Of a stretch of DNA of 64,000 bases, positions 8,431-18,466 are shown one piece after another; position 1 is the first letter of the stretch, and the number at the start of each line of letters is the position of its first letter. Position numbers and translations under genes: made by a program. The notes beneath the pieces were generated by a model. It did not search any database and was not told the DNA's origin. It worked only from the letters and a program-made list of their open reading frames with translations. Source of the stretch: JBKCUI01 sp052161605 (GTDB lineage Bacteria > Planctomycetota > Planctomycetia > Pirellulales > Pirellulaceae). The stretch lies in NCBI GenBank assembly GCA_052161605.1, contig CP197409.1. The stretch is one strand, 5' to 3'.

Positions 8431-9723
8431 TTACTTCCTGAGTGAATTCGACGGCGGCGCCGCAGCAGATCCAGGAACTTGACCTCCCGGATTCGGATTA
8501 CCGGGAACTTCACTGTTGAACTGGCCTAGAGTTTGTTGCCCCGCCGGATTCCTCATCTGCTCTGCAATGACATCTTCCGTAGCAACGGGAGTGTATTCTT
8601 TCGTCTCTTCCGTCCAGCCAGCGGGAACCTGCAGTGGGATAAACTGCTGACGGAACAACGTTTCACTGAACTTCTGAAGCAAATTGGCATCCCGAACGCG
8701 ATTAGAAAATTCGAAGTACTCGCGGCTGTCCGTCAGCAGATCGCCTGGCTCATCTACGTGATCTGTCCCATACTTGATCAAAGCCAAGGGTAAAAACTCC
8801 TTGCGATCAAGGTAAATATGGACCTTCGAGTAGTTCTGCGCATCTTGGAGAAATTTAGGATGAGCTTCGATGAGGAACATGTCATTGTTGGGTTGACCGT
8901 TAGCCAAAGGAGGTGGTTGCAATGCACGAATCCAAAATCGCTCCTTTACCTTGTTTTTCTCGATCCCAAAAAGGAACGGCAACGGGGTTTCCATGATGTT
9001 GGTGCCGCGCAAGTCGGCGGGGATGACGTAGTGCGTTACCTTTTTGTTGACCCGGTCGTACTGATGGATGGTTTCTCCATCACAGATCCAATAGTCTTGG
9101 TCTAAATGCTCTGAACTAAGCATTTCAGGCTGACCGTTCTTGTCCAGTTTTCCCGTCAACGCAATCGCCATATCGACTTTGTACATCCCCTTGTCGGGCA
9201 TCATGTACCGAACCACCCCTTGCGAGGCTTTGTATTTGATTTGGCGGACATCGAGGCCGGTTTGTTGAGCTAGCTCTTGAACGAATGGGGCGTTGGAGTT
9301 GTATTCGAACAACTTAAAGTCACAGGAAAGACGCTGGAGATTTTTGGTGCTCTTCTCCCAGTAGTCAAGCAACTGGTCGATGTACTCTTGTTCTTGCGGC
9401 GAAATCGGATTCTTTTGGTAAGGATCCTTGACCACAACTATCTTCGCATTCTTTTGGTAATCGACAGGCCCACCAGCCTGCTGTGCTCTTGATTGCAGCA
9501 AGCCAGGGTTGAGGTTGGGATCCAATTGCTGCCGCGTCTGAAGCGGGTTGCCGGATTGCACGGGTTGCATCTGCTGCCCGGCTGGTCGATTTGGTTGGCC
9601 AAGTTGGCCAGGTTGGTTCGTACTGCCAGAGGTGTTGTAACCTGATTGGGCGAAAAGCAAACAGGAGGCAAGAGCACACTTAAGTCCTGCCGCGAAGCCA
9701 ATTGATCGAATCCAAATCTTCAT
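8431..9723 (-). CDS. Secreted planctomycete protein, TIGR03009-like
   Basis: 430 residues. It begins with a signal peptide (MKIWIRSIGFAAGLKCALAS and on), then a Q/P/G/N-rich low-complexity stretch to about residue 70. A folded domain follows, with LDYWEKSTKNLQRLSCDFKLF near 118-138 and long beta-strand segments such as YKVDMAIALTG and VHIYLDRKEFLPLALIKY. This layout recalls the planctomycete TIGR03009 family and the LolA-like lipoprotein-sorting fold; the assignment is from memory and unverified. A second low-complexity tail rich in P, G and N ends the protein. It is the first gene of a two-gene operon with the downstream lipoprotein. Confidence 0.7.
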   Translation of the reverse strand: MKIWIRSIGFAAGLKCALASCLLFAQSGYNTSGSTNQPGQLGQPNRPAGQQMQPVQSGNPLQTRQQLDPNLNPGLLQSRAQQAGGPVDYQKNAKIVVVKDPYQKNPISPQEQEYIDQLLDYWEKSTKNLQRLSCDFKLFEYNSNAPFVQELAQQTGLDVRQIKYKASQGVVRYMMPDKGMYKVDMAIALTGKLDKNGQPEMLSSEHLDQDYWICDGETIHQYDRVNKKVTHYVIPADLRGTNIMETPLPFLFGIEKNKVKERFWIRALQPPPLANGQPNNDMFLIEAHPKFLQDAQNYSKVHIYLDRKEFLPLALIKYGTDHVDEPGDLLTDSREYFEFSNRVRDANLLQKFSETLFRQQFIPLQVPAGWTEETKEYTPVATEDVIAEQMRNPAGQQTLGQFNSEVPGNPNPGGQVPGSAAAPPSNSLRK

Positions 9724-10031
9724 TTTGTCGAGTCCGTGACTTGTTCTGAGTTGCCAAACCGTACGCTATGGAATTGCGCCGCCCGACCTCAGAGTGTTGG
9801 GTTGTGTGTACCGCGTTGCTCGACGAGAAAACTCCTTCGTTCCCATCGAACCCACCGAATGCCAGGGAGAGTAGCAACTTTGAAAGCATCCACCTAGATC
9901 GAATTTTCGGTTTGTACCGTTTGCGAAGAGCTTAACTATCAAAAAAAGACTTTCATCAAAGCTAGCAATTCAGGTTATGAGCTAAGCTTTCTCGGACTAT
10001 TCTCTTTTCCACTCGTCGCGATAAACATCTC
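9724..10031. other. Divergent intergenic region, no gene seen
   Basis: 308 bp between the divergent envelope operon and the glycosyltransferase gene. It must hold promoters for both sides. Short open frames here lack ribosome binding sites and recognisable protein features. I see no clear hairpin or repeat. Confidence 0.5.
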
Positions 10032-11258
10032 ATGGGTTTTCTTGTCCCCACCTATACTCGTATGCCAAGTCTCTCCTCCCAAGCTACCGTGGTGAACGGT
10101 AACGACCTGTGTTACGACGTTGAGCCCAGAGACATCATGCCGTCGGCACAAAAGCCAATCGGTGTTCTTCACATCATCAATGGCGAGCACTTTTCGGGTG
10201 CCGAACGTGTTCAACAGTTGCTCGGAAAACGCTTACCCGACGAATGCATCGATCCCTATTTTGTCTGTTTGAAGCCAGGCAAGTTTCAGGACCATTGCGG
10301 ATTGGATTCGGATCGCGTATTGATCGAACCGATGCGATCACGTCTCGATTGGCGGGCTGTATCCCGCATCACCTCGCTTTCTCGCGGTCTCAACGTGGAC
10401 CTATTGCACGCCCATACTCCACGCGGCGCCATGGTAGCCAATGTTGTGGCCCGCAAACTAGGAATCCCTTGGGTCTTTCATGTGCATTCACCCACGGCAC
10501 GCGATTCCACTCGGGCAATGATCAATCGTATCAATGACTTAGTTGAACGTGCCTCACTGCTGAGCTGCGACCATATTGTCACCGTCTCAAAATCGCTACG
10601 TCGCGAGATGCTCAAAAGAGGATATTCCCGCCATCGAATTACCTGCGTCCCCAACGGCGTGCCTAGCCAAGAGCCCATTGATCCGTTCTCACGAATCAAC
10701 GATAACCATTGGCGGTTAGGTATGGTGGCATTGGTCCGGCCTCGCAAAGGAATCGAGGTCCTGTTAGAAGCACTCGCACAAATAAATCCCTCCAACCAAA
10801 ACGTTTCATTGGATGTGATTGGACCATTCGAAACAGCCGATTACGAGGCTTCCGTCAACAAATTAGTTGATTCTCTAGGGCTAAGAAATCAGGTTAGATT
10901 CCTGGGGTTCACGAAAGATGTACCGAAAGCCATGCGAAGCTTGGATGCGATGGTCCTGCCGAGCCTTTTTGGTGAAGGTATGCCGATGGTTGTCCTAGAA
11001 GCCTTAGCGGTTGGTGTTCCGGTCATTGCTACCAAGGTAGAGGGAACCCCCGAAATTATTCGGCACGGCATCGAAGGCCTACTCGCTGAACCGGCAGATG
11101 CAGCCTCTCTCGCGACTCAGATCGAGTCCTTTGTGCAAAGCCGGAGTGAATGGACAAATATGAGCACCCGTGCTTACGAGCGCCATCAAGATAAATTCTC
11201 CGATGAACAGATGGCCCGCAGAATTGCAAAAGTCTATCGCAAGCTGGTAAGCTTCTGA
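10032..11258 (+). CDS. Glycosyltransferase family 4 protein
   Basis: Up to 408 residues. The GT-B fold begins at PIGVLHIINGEHFSGAERV, whose GAE loop is typical of GT4 N-domains, and the donor-binding C-domain has GMVALVRPRKGIEVLLEAL followed by the EX7E-type motif EGMPMVVLEALAVGVPVIA near residue 315 and GTPEII. It transfers a sugar from a nucleotide donor, probably in surface polysaccharide synthesis. The first 35 residues look non-conserved and an ATG at 10137, just before PSAQKPIGV, is a plausible true start; neither site has a strong Shine-Dalgarno. The 3' end overlaps the convergent next gene by 25 bp. Confidence 0.85.
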   Translation: MGFLVPTYTRMPSLSSQATVVNGNDLCYDVEPRDIMPSAQKPIGVLHIINGEHFSGAERVQQLLGKRLPDECIDPYFVCLKPGKFQDHCGLDSDRVLIEPMRSRLDWRAVSRITSLSRGLNVDLLHAHTPRGAMVANVVARKLGIPWVFHVHSPTARDSTRAMINRINDLVERASLLSCDHIVTVSKSLRREMLKRGYSRHRITCVPNGVPSQEPIDPFSRINDNHWRLGMVALVRPRKGIEVLLEALAQINPSNQNVSLDVIGPFETADYEASVNKLVDSLGLRNQVRFLGFTKDVPKAMRSLDAMVLPSLFGEGMPMVVLEALAVGVPVIATKVEGTPEIIRHGIEGLLAEPADAASLATQIESFVQSRSEWTNMSTRAYERHQDKFSDEQMARRIAKVYRKLVSF

Positions 11259-12424
11259 AGCAAGGCTGCCGTGAATCCTATCTCATCGATTCGTTCCTTT
11301 GCGTGATTCATCATGGTCTCAAAGCATCCCGAATGCTCTGCCAAATCGATGAGCGAAGGTGCGATTCCAAACGGTCGCATTCCTCGGGGCATCTTCTTGA
11401 TTAAGAACTTCATTGCCTCCTCTGTACGACCAACTCGAGCTAAAAGATCCGCGTAGGTTTCGATAGCAATTGTCCCTAGCTCCTCCGGATCGATCGATTC
11501 CGCTTTCTGCAAAAAGACCTTGAGTGCGACATCGACATGATCCCCTAGCAAAGCTCGGAAAAAGGCGATCGACATCGGATACAGATCTGCAAACGGCTCA
11601 TCGCTGGCATATTGATACTGCGGATGAAGACGCTTGCCATAGTTAGCCAAATCCAAAGCCAGCCTGAGGGCTTCCTGGTTATCGAGAATCTTGGCGAACC
11701 GAACTGTGGAGGCCAGGTGGGTCGTATCCAAATGGTAAGCCCCATCCCGCAACAAATTCGGTCGACTCTGTAGCAATTCCTCCAGCGTTGTCGCTTGCCG
11801 CTCCGGATGGTCGGCTGCCCAGGATTCTCGTCGCTCGAGATCCGATTTAAGACTGTTCAGTAATTCCTTGTGAACGTGATGGACGAGAGCCTCGACCGCC
11901 GCTTGCTGGTCCGCGCGACCATGCATGGAGACGACGCTGTCGAGCATGGTGATCGTGTTGCAAGTGCCACGCATCGAAAGGGAAAGTTCAGTGCCCCAGC
12001 GGACGTCCACTCCCTCGTGTACCAGCAGCCCAAGAAACGTATCGAGGTTGTCTTGGGTAATAGCTACGTGTCGCATAGCCTCACTGGTGGCTTTGCGATC
12101 CCCGACTGCACGTAGGTACATCCACCCCTCTTGCAGCTTGCCCTGTTTCATGAGAGCCACGCCGACTTCTCGACATGCATCTATAAGCTTCTTGTCGAGC
12201 TGATCCTGTAATTCATCGGAAATCGGATCTGGAGTACCAGTGGCTAGATTCGTGGTGTTAACGGCGGGTAGGCCTAACTCGATCCGATGTAGCATTTTGA
12301 GGGCCTCAAAAAGCTCCGGGTAACGTCCGGCTGCTCTCATTCGATCCGCGACGAGCAGCGCAGCCGCCAAAGGGCCCGATTCGACGGATGTTTGCTGAAG
12401 CTGCTCAAAAAATGACTGACTCAC
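11234..12424 (-). CDS. Hypothetical helical-repeat protein
   Basis: 396 residues, predicted almost entirely helical, with no signal peptide. Segments such as ALMKQGKLQEGWMYLRAVGD and AIETYADLLARVGRTEEAMKFL read like degenerate TPR-type helix pairs, but I cannot assign a named family. It is convergent with the GT4 gene, with a 25-bp overlap of the coding ends. Likely a planctomycete-specific cytoplasmic protein; function unknown. Confidence 0.7.
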   Translation of the reverse strand: MSQSFFEQLQQTSVESGPLAAALLVADRMRAAGRYPELFEALKMLHRIELGLPAVNTTNLATGTPDPISDELQDQLDKKLIDACREVGVALMKQGKLQEGWMYLRAVGDRKATSEAMRHVAITQDNLDTFLGLLVHEGVDVRWGTELSLSMRGTCNTITMLDSVVSMHGRADQQAAVEALVHHVHKELLNSLKSDLERRESWAADHPERQATTLEELLQSRPNLLRDGAYHLDTTHLASTVRFAKILDNQEALRLALDLANYGKRLHPQYQYASDEPFADLYPMSIAFFRALLGDHVDVALKVFLQKAESIDPEELGTIAIETYADLLARVGRTEEAMKFLIKKMPRGMRPFGIAPSLIDLAEHSGCFETMMNHAKERIDEIGFTAALLQKLTSLR

Positions 12425-12536
12425 AAATTCTCCACGCGTTAGATTGACCGATACCAGACATTCACCTTATTTCGAATGCCTAGTCTAACCGGAACCCGGC
12501 CAATCGTCATTGGTAGTTTCGTGGCTGCGACCTAGT

Positions 12537-14306
12537 TTATAGGCCTGGTCTCGGCGGCTTGGTCGGTGACTCCCACGAGACTACTCCTTTGCCAGCCACT
12601 TTGCGGCGGTAAACTTTGTCTCCACAAGTTACCCAGAGCCAATCGCGATCGGCTCCACCGAAACATACGTTGCTCAAGAAAGCATTTTGAGGCTTATTCA
12701 GAATTTGGTTAACTCGGCCTAGCTGATCAAGAATCTGCACTCCCAAGGCGGTGGCTACATACAATCGGCCTTGATCATCCATCGTCATCCCATCGGCGGA
12801 ACTCTTGGTGGCTCCGTGAGGGATGTGCAGGTAACCATATTCCTGTTTGTGCAACAGCGAACCATCGGGTTGAATCTGGTACGAATAGGTGTGAATCGCG
12901 TTGGAATCAGCGACGAGTAAAAAGCTCTGGTCAGCGGAGAGAATCAAACCGTTCGCAAACCCGAGCCCCTGGTCGACTTCTTTCTTAACACCGTCGAAAC
13001 TTACATGAAAAATCTTTTTGTTGCCAGGATCCGTGTAGTAGATGCCCCCCGAATAAACGACCAGATCGTTGCAGGGTGAATTGTCAACGATGAGCTCCTC
13101 GTTGCCATCTGTATCGTAGCGAACGATTCGTTGCGATTTGCTTTGACAAGCGTAGAGTTTGCGGTCTGGGCCGAGCATCAATCCGCTCGCCCCCTGCGAA
13201 TCTTCGACAAACACCGACACGTTGACCTCGTAGCCATTATCTCGCGCGACGTAGATCTTTGAGTTTGGCACGTCAACGTAGTAGACCTCACCATTGATGC
13301 CTACTGCTGGCCCCTCGGTGAACTGGTATCCCTCGGCAACAAGCTCCCAATCATGGTCGGGAATGAGGAGATTGACTCGGGCCTTGGAGGGATTGCTGGC
13401 TTGAATCGGTTGAGGATAGTCCTTCCATATCCAACGCAACGCGTCAGGCATGATCGCAGCAGCATGTTTGCCATTATGCCCTCCTTCGCCCCAAACGTGA
13501 TGCACGTCGTAGCCGGCGTACTCTAGCGCCGAAAGCATTTGCAAATTTGCGACCCACCAACTGCCTGCATAGATATCGAGGTCGGTCGAACCATCTTGAA
13601 GGAAGATCCGCAACGGCTTGGGCTCCGTTTTACGAACCAGAGTGGAAACCTCGTCGGCACCTCTCAGGCCAACATAAGTACCGATCGTACTAACGACTCG
13701 GCGAAATTCGTCGGGGCGTTCCCAGGCTGCGTTAAAGGCGCAAATCGCTCCAGATGATGCTCCGCCGATCGAGCGATCGTTGGGATCCGTGCTCAGATTG
13801 TAAGATCGACTCACCTCAGGCAACAATTCCTCCAAAAGAAATCTCGCATAACGGTCCCCCAGGCTATCGTACTCAAAGCTCCGATTGAATCGCGGTTGCG
13901 AGTTCTCGTTTGGCGCGGGAACAATTCCATGATCGACAAAGATCCCGATCGTGACCGGCATTTCTCCTGATGCTATGAGATTGTCCATAACCGTAGGCAG
14001 TTTCCATTCGCGAGCGCGATTGATTCCGTCTTGAACGATAAAAGTGCACGCTGGCCTGGATGGCTCATACTGCTGCGGAACGTAAAGGTAGTAGTCGCGA
14101 ACGGTGCCAGGATAGATGGTGCTTTTCCAAGTGAAAGGGCCTTCGATTTTGCCTTCTGGGACACCGGGCTTCTTGACTGAGTCTGGATGGACTTCGTAGG
14201 TTTCTTCGCTCTGCTGCGGAGCGCACCAGCCCAAGGCCAAGCCCGTAAAGAAATTTCCTAGCAAGAGAGTCGCCGATAGCAATGCACGGATGATGGACTG
14301 GTTCAT
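12537..14306 (-). CDS. Secreted esterase fused to SMP-30/gluconolactonase-like propeller
   Basis: 589 residues from the ATG at 14306, chosen because it opens a clear signal peptide (MNQSIIRALLSATLLLGNFF and on); 25 more codons are open upstream. Residues about 45-320 are an enterochelin-esterase-like alpha/beta hydrolase: YLYVPQQYEPSRP, the nucleophile elbow SIGGASSGAICAF, and a WGEGGHNGKH histidine motif. Residues about 330-589 are an SMP-30/gluconolactonase beta-propeller (TEGPAVGINGEVYYVDV, SSADGMTMDDQGRLYVAT). Each half alone is a common family, and the combination suggests an exported enzyme acting on plant- or algal-derived esters and sugar lactones (inference). Confidence 0.85.
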   Translation of the reverse strand: MNQSIIRALLSATLLLGNFFTGLALGWCAPQQSEETYEVHPDSVKKPGVPEGKIEGPFTWKSTIYPGTVRDYYLYVPQQYEPSRPACTFIVQDGINRAREWKLPTVMDNLIASGEMPVTIGIFVDHGIVPAPNENSQPRFNRSFEYDSLGDRYARFLLEELLPEVSRSYNLSTDPNDRSIGGASSGAICAFNAAWERPDEFRRVVSTIGTYVGLRGADEVSTLVRKTEPKPLRIFLQDGSTDLDIYAGSWWVANLQMLSALEYAGYDVHHVWGEGGHNGKHAAAIMPDALRWIWKDYPQPIQASNPSKARVNLLIPDHDWELVAEGYQFTEGPAVGINGEVYYVDVPNSKIYVARDNGYEVNVSVFVEDSQGASGLMLGPDRKLYACQSKSQRIVRYDTDGNEELIVDNSPCNDLVVYSGGIYYTDPGNKKIFHVSFDGVKKEVDQGLGFANGLILSADQSFLLVADSNAIHTYSYQIQPDGSLLHKQEYGYLHIPHGATKSSADGMTMDDQGRLYVATALGVQILDQLGRVNQILNKPQNAFLSNVCFGGADRDWLWVTCGDKVYRRKVAGKGVVSWESPTKPPRPGL

Positions 14307-14397
14307 ATTCACAGCGGTTTGAGGAAGGTAGGGGCCGAGATGAGAACTGAGGGTTGACAATTTAGCCTGGATTATACACACAGGCCATATAACGACC

Positions 14398-15822
14398 TCA
14401 GTCGGATGTTGGTTGCGGAGGGGTTACCGTCGATACCGTTGAATTGCTCGGCATGCGAAAGCGGATTGCAATCGGTATCAGCAATACCGTAAGCATGATA
14501 AAGACCGCCGAGACAGGCCAGCCTAAAGTTTGAGTGATCTTCAAAAAAATTTGATAGAGCGGCCCAGCCAAGAGCAGCCCTATGAAATTCACGAGGTTCA
14601 TCGTGCCGATCATTCTGCCCTTGGCCTCCGCTGGTGGTCGGCTTTGCATGAAGACTTGTATCGGGAGAATAAAGATCGCGGCAAACATTCCACACGAAAT
14701 CAGCCCCAGCAATGCCCCCCAGTAGCCTAGCAGGTGTTCCCCTCCTTGCTTCCATAGACCTGTAACCACGAGCGATAAAATCATGCCGATAGTTCCGCAG
14801 AGGACTTGGAACGTGGCCGATTTTCTTTTGAAAACGATATTGGCTAGAACAGAGCCGATGATAATCCCAATCGCGAGGGCACCGGTAAGAATGCTCGTCT
14901 TGGTGTCGCTGTTAAGTTGCAATTGGGCTTTGCCGAGTGCGTTAACCGTCGGCATAACAACACCCGACACGAGCCAAAATGCACTGGAAACGATCAGTGC
15001 TGCTAAAAGCGGACGATCTCTCCAGAGTAACGCGCGAATGGAAGGGCTTACTCCGATATCCTCCCAGCTGACTTTAGCTTCTGGTTGTGCCGGTTTCGTG
15101 TATCGAATCAACAACGAAGTGATCGTTCCTGCGATAGCGATGCCGATGCAAATTAGAGAACCAATCCAAAGGCTACTGAAATCCTCGTTTCCAGCTTCAT
15201 CTCTGGTTGTCAGCAAGTCCTTGACCGTGCCCGCAAAAACCACCCCCAGGATGATAGCCAAAAAGGTGGACATCAAGATCAGTCCGTTGGCCCGAGGCAG
15301 GTCTTCCCTGCGGAATAGTTCTGGCAAGGCACCGTATTTTCCAGGACCGAAGAAGGCGCTTTGGGTACCCATCAAGAACAAAACGGTCCAGGTACCAAAA
15401 GCTCCCACCCTGGCGTATTGCAAGAATGCAAACATGGCCAGCAGCATGATTGCAATCTCCGCGAACTTGCAAAGAACGATGATTTTCGACTTGCTCCAAC
15501 GATCCGACAGATAACCTGCGAATCCACTCAGGAGCACGAATGGCAAACTGAACAGCGCTGTGGCGTAACCTTGGGTGTCCTCGCTGACTTGGCCTGCGAC
15601 AGCCGTAATCGACATCAGCAAAACCATTTGCTTGTAAAGGTTGTCGTTAAAGGCTCCGAGGAACTGTGTAATAGCGATTCCCCAAAAGGACTTGTCGGCT
15701 AAAAGCTTGGGGCGTGAAGCATTTTCATTCGGGGCAGAAGTAGACAAGGGTTCGGTCACAGGAATTTCTCTAAAGGATGAGTTGTCGGTTCGGGCTCGTG
15801 TACGGTTTGCGGCAGAGCACAT
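14398..15822 (-). CDS. MFS transporter, LplT-like
   Basis: 474 residues with about 12 hydrophobic segments after a 40-residue polar N-terminus. The first membrane segment carries FLGAFNDNLYKQMVLLM, the hallmark of the lysophospholipid transporter LplT and of the carrier half of the Aas-type acyltransferase fusions. A lipid-related cargo is thus likely, but no acyltransferase domain is fused or adjacent here. A GTG inside the polar N-terminus (at VTEPLS) is an alternative start. A probable inner-membrane carrier. Confidence 0.82.
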   Translation of the reverse strand: MCSAANRTRARTDNSSFREIPVTEPLSTSAPNENASRPKLLADKSFWGIAITQFLGAFNDNLYKQMVLLMSITAVAGQVSEDTQGYATALFSLPFVLLSGFAGYLSDRWSKSKIIVLCKFAEIAIMLLAMFAFLQYARVGAFGTWTVLFLMGTQSAFFGPGKYGALPELFRREDLPRANGLILMSTFLAIILGVVFAGTVKDLLTTRDEAGNEDFSSLWIGSLICIGIAIAGTITSLLIRYTKPAQPEAKVSWEDIGVSPSIRALLWRDRPLLAALIVSSAFWLVSGVVMPTVNALGKAQLQLNSDTKTSILTGALAIGIIIGSVLANIVFKRKSATFQVLCGTIGMILSLVVTGLWKQGGEHLLGYWGALLGLISCGMFAAIFILPIQVFMQSRPPAEAKGRMIGTMNLVNFIGLLLAGPLYQIFLKITQTLGWPVSAVFIMLTVLLIPIAIRFRMPSNSTVSTVTPPQPTSD

Positions 15823-15930
15823 TTAAGTCAACAGCGTGCAAAGAACGAATAACGGTTCATTGCCGAAGAGTGAGATTGTAATGCTTGCAGGTACATCGGT
15901 GAGCGGCCTGGAATAGCCGCCCTAAAAATT

Positions 15931-16716
15931 TCATCGAGTGAAACAGTCACCGATTCCGTTGTCGGACAAGCCAATCCATTCTCGCCATTTCGCTTCGATC
16001 ATAGCCACATAGGCTTGGCCATGCATACCGAGATTTCCGGCGGCGATTCCATCATTCACCTCGATCAATTGGGTTTGTCCCGAGGGGGTGATCCCCCAAT
16101 CCATCCCGAACACGATGGGGCGATTCGTGAATGCATTAATTGCGGCCAACATCGTCTCGCGATCCGGATACCGGAGCACATCCCCTCTGGTTCGAGCAAG
16201 ATGGATGACTTTGTCTCGAAATACCAGGGCCCGCCACTCAGACGCGAACTCCACCTTTTGTTGTGCTAATACCGGCGTTTCATCGGCCAGGGAGGCAGAA
16301 GGTATCAGATCCCGTAGCCCATAGACAATCGTTCCCTTGAAGATCCGTTTTGAGTCGAGGGGGCGAATGTGAAAGGGGTTAAAGCTGATTTCCGAGTCGA
16401 CTTGCTCGCGAACTTGCCCGAGCGTTGTCTCCCATGTGAATCGGCCAATCCACGGCATGAGACAGTCTGGAAGTTCAAAGAGGGGTGGTTCCCGTTTGTC
16501 CAATCGCCTCAGCGCCATCCGCATCACCTCGGGAATAGCAAAAAGCAACGTGTCCTCAGCCGTATTTTGGAGTTCTCGATCCAAATTTCCCGAGCTGAGA
16601 TCTGCGAGCGAGAAAAGTTCAACCTCGTACCCTCGCTCCCAGAACCAGTGGCCAGCATTTTGTAGCATCAAATAGGAGCTGGCATCCCGATGGAGCTGTT
16701 GGAGGAATACCTTCAT
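15931..16716 (-). CDS. ATP-grasp domain protein (R2K-clade type)
   Basis: 261 residues. The C-terminal half has ATP-grasp hallmarks: QQKVEFASEWRALVFRDKV near residues 151-169, and FGMDWGITPSGQTQLIEVND near 203-222 with the metal-binding E-x-N pair, followed by an asparagine-glycine loop AAGNLGMHG. This matches the ATP-grasp family once named DUF4343, whose members ligate amino or amide groups to unknown carboxylates. No partner gene is adjacent, so the substrate cannot be inferred. Confidence 0.75.
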   Translation of the reverse strand: MKVFLQQLHRDASSYLMLQNAGHWFWERGYEVELFSLADLSSGNLDRELQNTAEDTLLFAIPEVMRMALRRLDKREPPLFELPDCLMPWIGRFTWETTLGQVREQVDSEISFNPFHIRPLDSKRIFKGTIVYGLRDLIPSASLADETPVLAQQKVEFASEWRALVFRDKVIHLARTRGDVLRYPDRETMLAAINAFTNRPIVFGMDWGITPSGQTQLIEVNDGIAAGNLGMHGQAYVAMIEAKWREWIGLSDNGIGDCFTR

Positions 16717-16999
16717 TTCGCAGGTTCTGCACGTAGATGGCGAGTTCCAGTCTCGAACGCTTGGAGGAGCCCATTTGCTCGCAGAGAAATCCTGCTTGCT
16801 ATAGAATTAGGGAGAATTTGATTGAGGAAAATTGGGCGAAATCGGAATCTTTGCGCGATTTTTCCGTTTGGATCCAGATTTTGGACAAAAATGGGCTGGG
16901 TACGATTTTCGGTGTGGGTTAGTCTCATAGGCCCGATTGTAACCAATCCCCCCATCCCGCCCCAGTTCGTTTCGAATGTTGACCAAGGAAATCTCTCGT

Positions 17000-17767
17000 A
17001 TGTATTGGAAAATCAGAGCGACCTTAGCCCTAGTAATCGGTGGTGTTAGCGTACTAGGTTCACAAGCTCAAGAAAACGTCGGTGGTGCCGTGCAAAAACC
17101 TGCTCCTATAATCGTTGGCAACCCACCTAAGGCGAATGCCTCAACCGCTGACATCAGCTACTTCATTGGTTTCGATTTTGGCAGCCGGTTGGCCGGCCAA
17201 AAATTCACCGACAAAGAGCTCGACATGAAAGAGCTCGCAGCAGGAATTGTCGATGCTCTCTCTAAGAAGGATATTCGACTTACAGACGATCAAATCAACG
17301 CTTGCGTTGCATCACTTGATGCCCTGATGCAGAAAAAAGCCGCAGAGATGCAGCAAGAGTTCTTGGAGCTGGCCAAGGCCAACTTGCAGAAAGCCAATCA
17401 GTACCTTGAAGAGAACAAGAAGAAAGATGGCGTGCAAACCACCAAGACAGGTTTGCAGTACAAAGTGCTCAAATCGGGCAGCGGCAAGCAGCCAACGGTA
17501 GCCGACGAAGTCATCATTCACTACGAGGGCAAGACCATCGAAGGTGAAATTTTTGACTCATCCATACAACGCAATGAACCCGCTCGATTTCCGGTGCAAC
17601 GAGTTGTTCCAGGTTTTTCGGAAGCTCTGCAACGAATGAAGGTTGGCGACAAATGGTTGGTAACGATTCCACCAGCGTTGGGATATCGTGAGCAAGGTTC
17701 TCCGCCAGCGATCGGCCCCAACGAGACCTTGATCTTCGAGATTGAGTTGCTCGACGTAGTTAAATAA
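17000..17767 (+). CDS. Periplasmic FKBP-type peptidyl-prolyl isomerase
   Basis: 255 residues from the ATG at 17000, which has AAGGAA about 9 bp upstream and opens a signal peptide (MYWKIRATLALVIGGVSVLG); an in-frame ATG 24 bp earlier is weaker. Residues about 40-145 are the FKBP N-terminal dimerisation domain, with a long helix rich in Q, E, K and A. Residues 150-255 are the FKBP catalytic domain: VIIHYEGKTIEGEIFDSS, VVPGFSEALQRMKVG, and YREQGSPPAIGPNETLIFEIEL. It resembles Mip/FkpA, which fold exported proteins in the periplasm. Confidence 0.92.
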   Translation: MYWKIRATLALVIGGVSVLGSQAQENVGGAVQKPAPIIVGNPPKANASTADISYFIGFDFGSRLAGQKFTDKELDMKELAAGIVDALSKKDIRLTDDQINACVASLDALMQKKAAEMQQEFLELAKANLQKANQYLEENKKKDGVQTTKTGLQYKVLKSGSGKQPTVADEVIIHYEGKTIEGEIFDSSIQRNEPARFPVQRVVPGFSEALQRMKVGDKWLVTIPPALGYREQGSPPAIGPNETLIFEIELLDVVK

Positions 17768-17823
17768 AGCGCACGCAATATTCAACTTTTCTGTTTCATG
17801 CATTGTGCATCGGAACAATGCGT

Positions 17824-17867
17824 CTTGAAATGCCGCAGGCTTGCCCTGCGGCGATTCTCGTTTCAAG
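17824..17867 (+). terminator. Hairpin downstream of the FKBP gene
   Basis: An 8-bp perfect stem (gccgcagg / cctgcggc, 17832-17852) with a 5-nt loop, nested inside a second perfect 7-bp stem (cttgaaa at 17824 / tttcaag ending 17867). It begins 57 bp after the stop codon. There is no clean T run, so it is either a weak terminator or an mRNA 3'-end stabiliser. Confidence 0.55.
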
Positions 17868-18466
17868 CTACGCAAAATAGCCCTCCCTACCATGCCCTTT
17901 CCTTCAGCGACATACCCGCTGCGAAGAAAAGGAATAAGGGTGGCAACGGATTGGATTTCCTGTAGCTTAGCGGAGAAGAGCCGATTCGGGGCTAGCTCGT
18001 TGTCGCTGTAAACATTTACTGGACTCGTTGAATCTGTTGGATTCGTTCTCTTAATCCGCTTTCTATTGTTCTGCTCCTTTATCTTGGGCAAATGTTAAGA
18101 CCGTAGTGGAAGTCCACAACTCGGTCGATGGTTCGGAGGTTCAGATTTAGACGACGACCACGAATAGAACGAATGCAGGAATCGGTTTTTTATTCGTATG
18201 ATTCGCGGTTCCTTTTTTCGTAAAAATCAACCCCGAATACTCGCGTGTAGACAGTTGCCACCTCAGGGCCCCCAGTGATAGCACCCACTATCGATCATTA
18301 CGTGCGTCTGGATGGGTGTATACCCTCAGATGGAGACTCATCTGCATTAGAAACGCTTGTACTAGAAGCGATCGAGATCATTCCCGACTTCTGGGCTTAA
18401 TTTGCCCAGAACGGAAGCACAAACTGGCATCAAATTTAACGCAATTTTAACTGGTAACTTGATAAG
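17868..18466. other. Gene-poor stretch left of the island
   Basis: About 600 bp between the FKBP terminator and the left attachment repeat. Open frames on the minus strand run through the FKBP gene and look like shadows. I see no RNA gene, repeat or conserved motif. Before island insertion this DNA would have lain directly downstream of the tRNA-Met gene. Confidence 0.5.

Noticed and set aside
17558..18091. 177-codon minus-strand open frame next to the FKBP gene
   Set aside because: More than a third of it is antisense to the clear FKBP gene and the rest has no protein-like pattern or good start.
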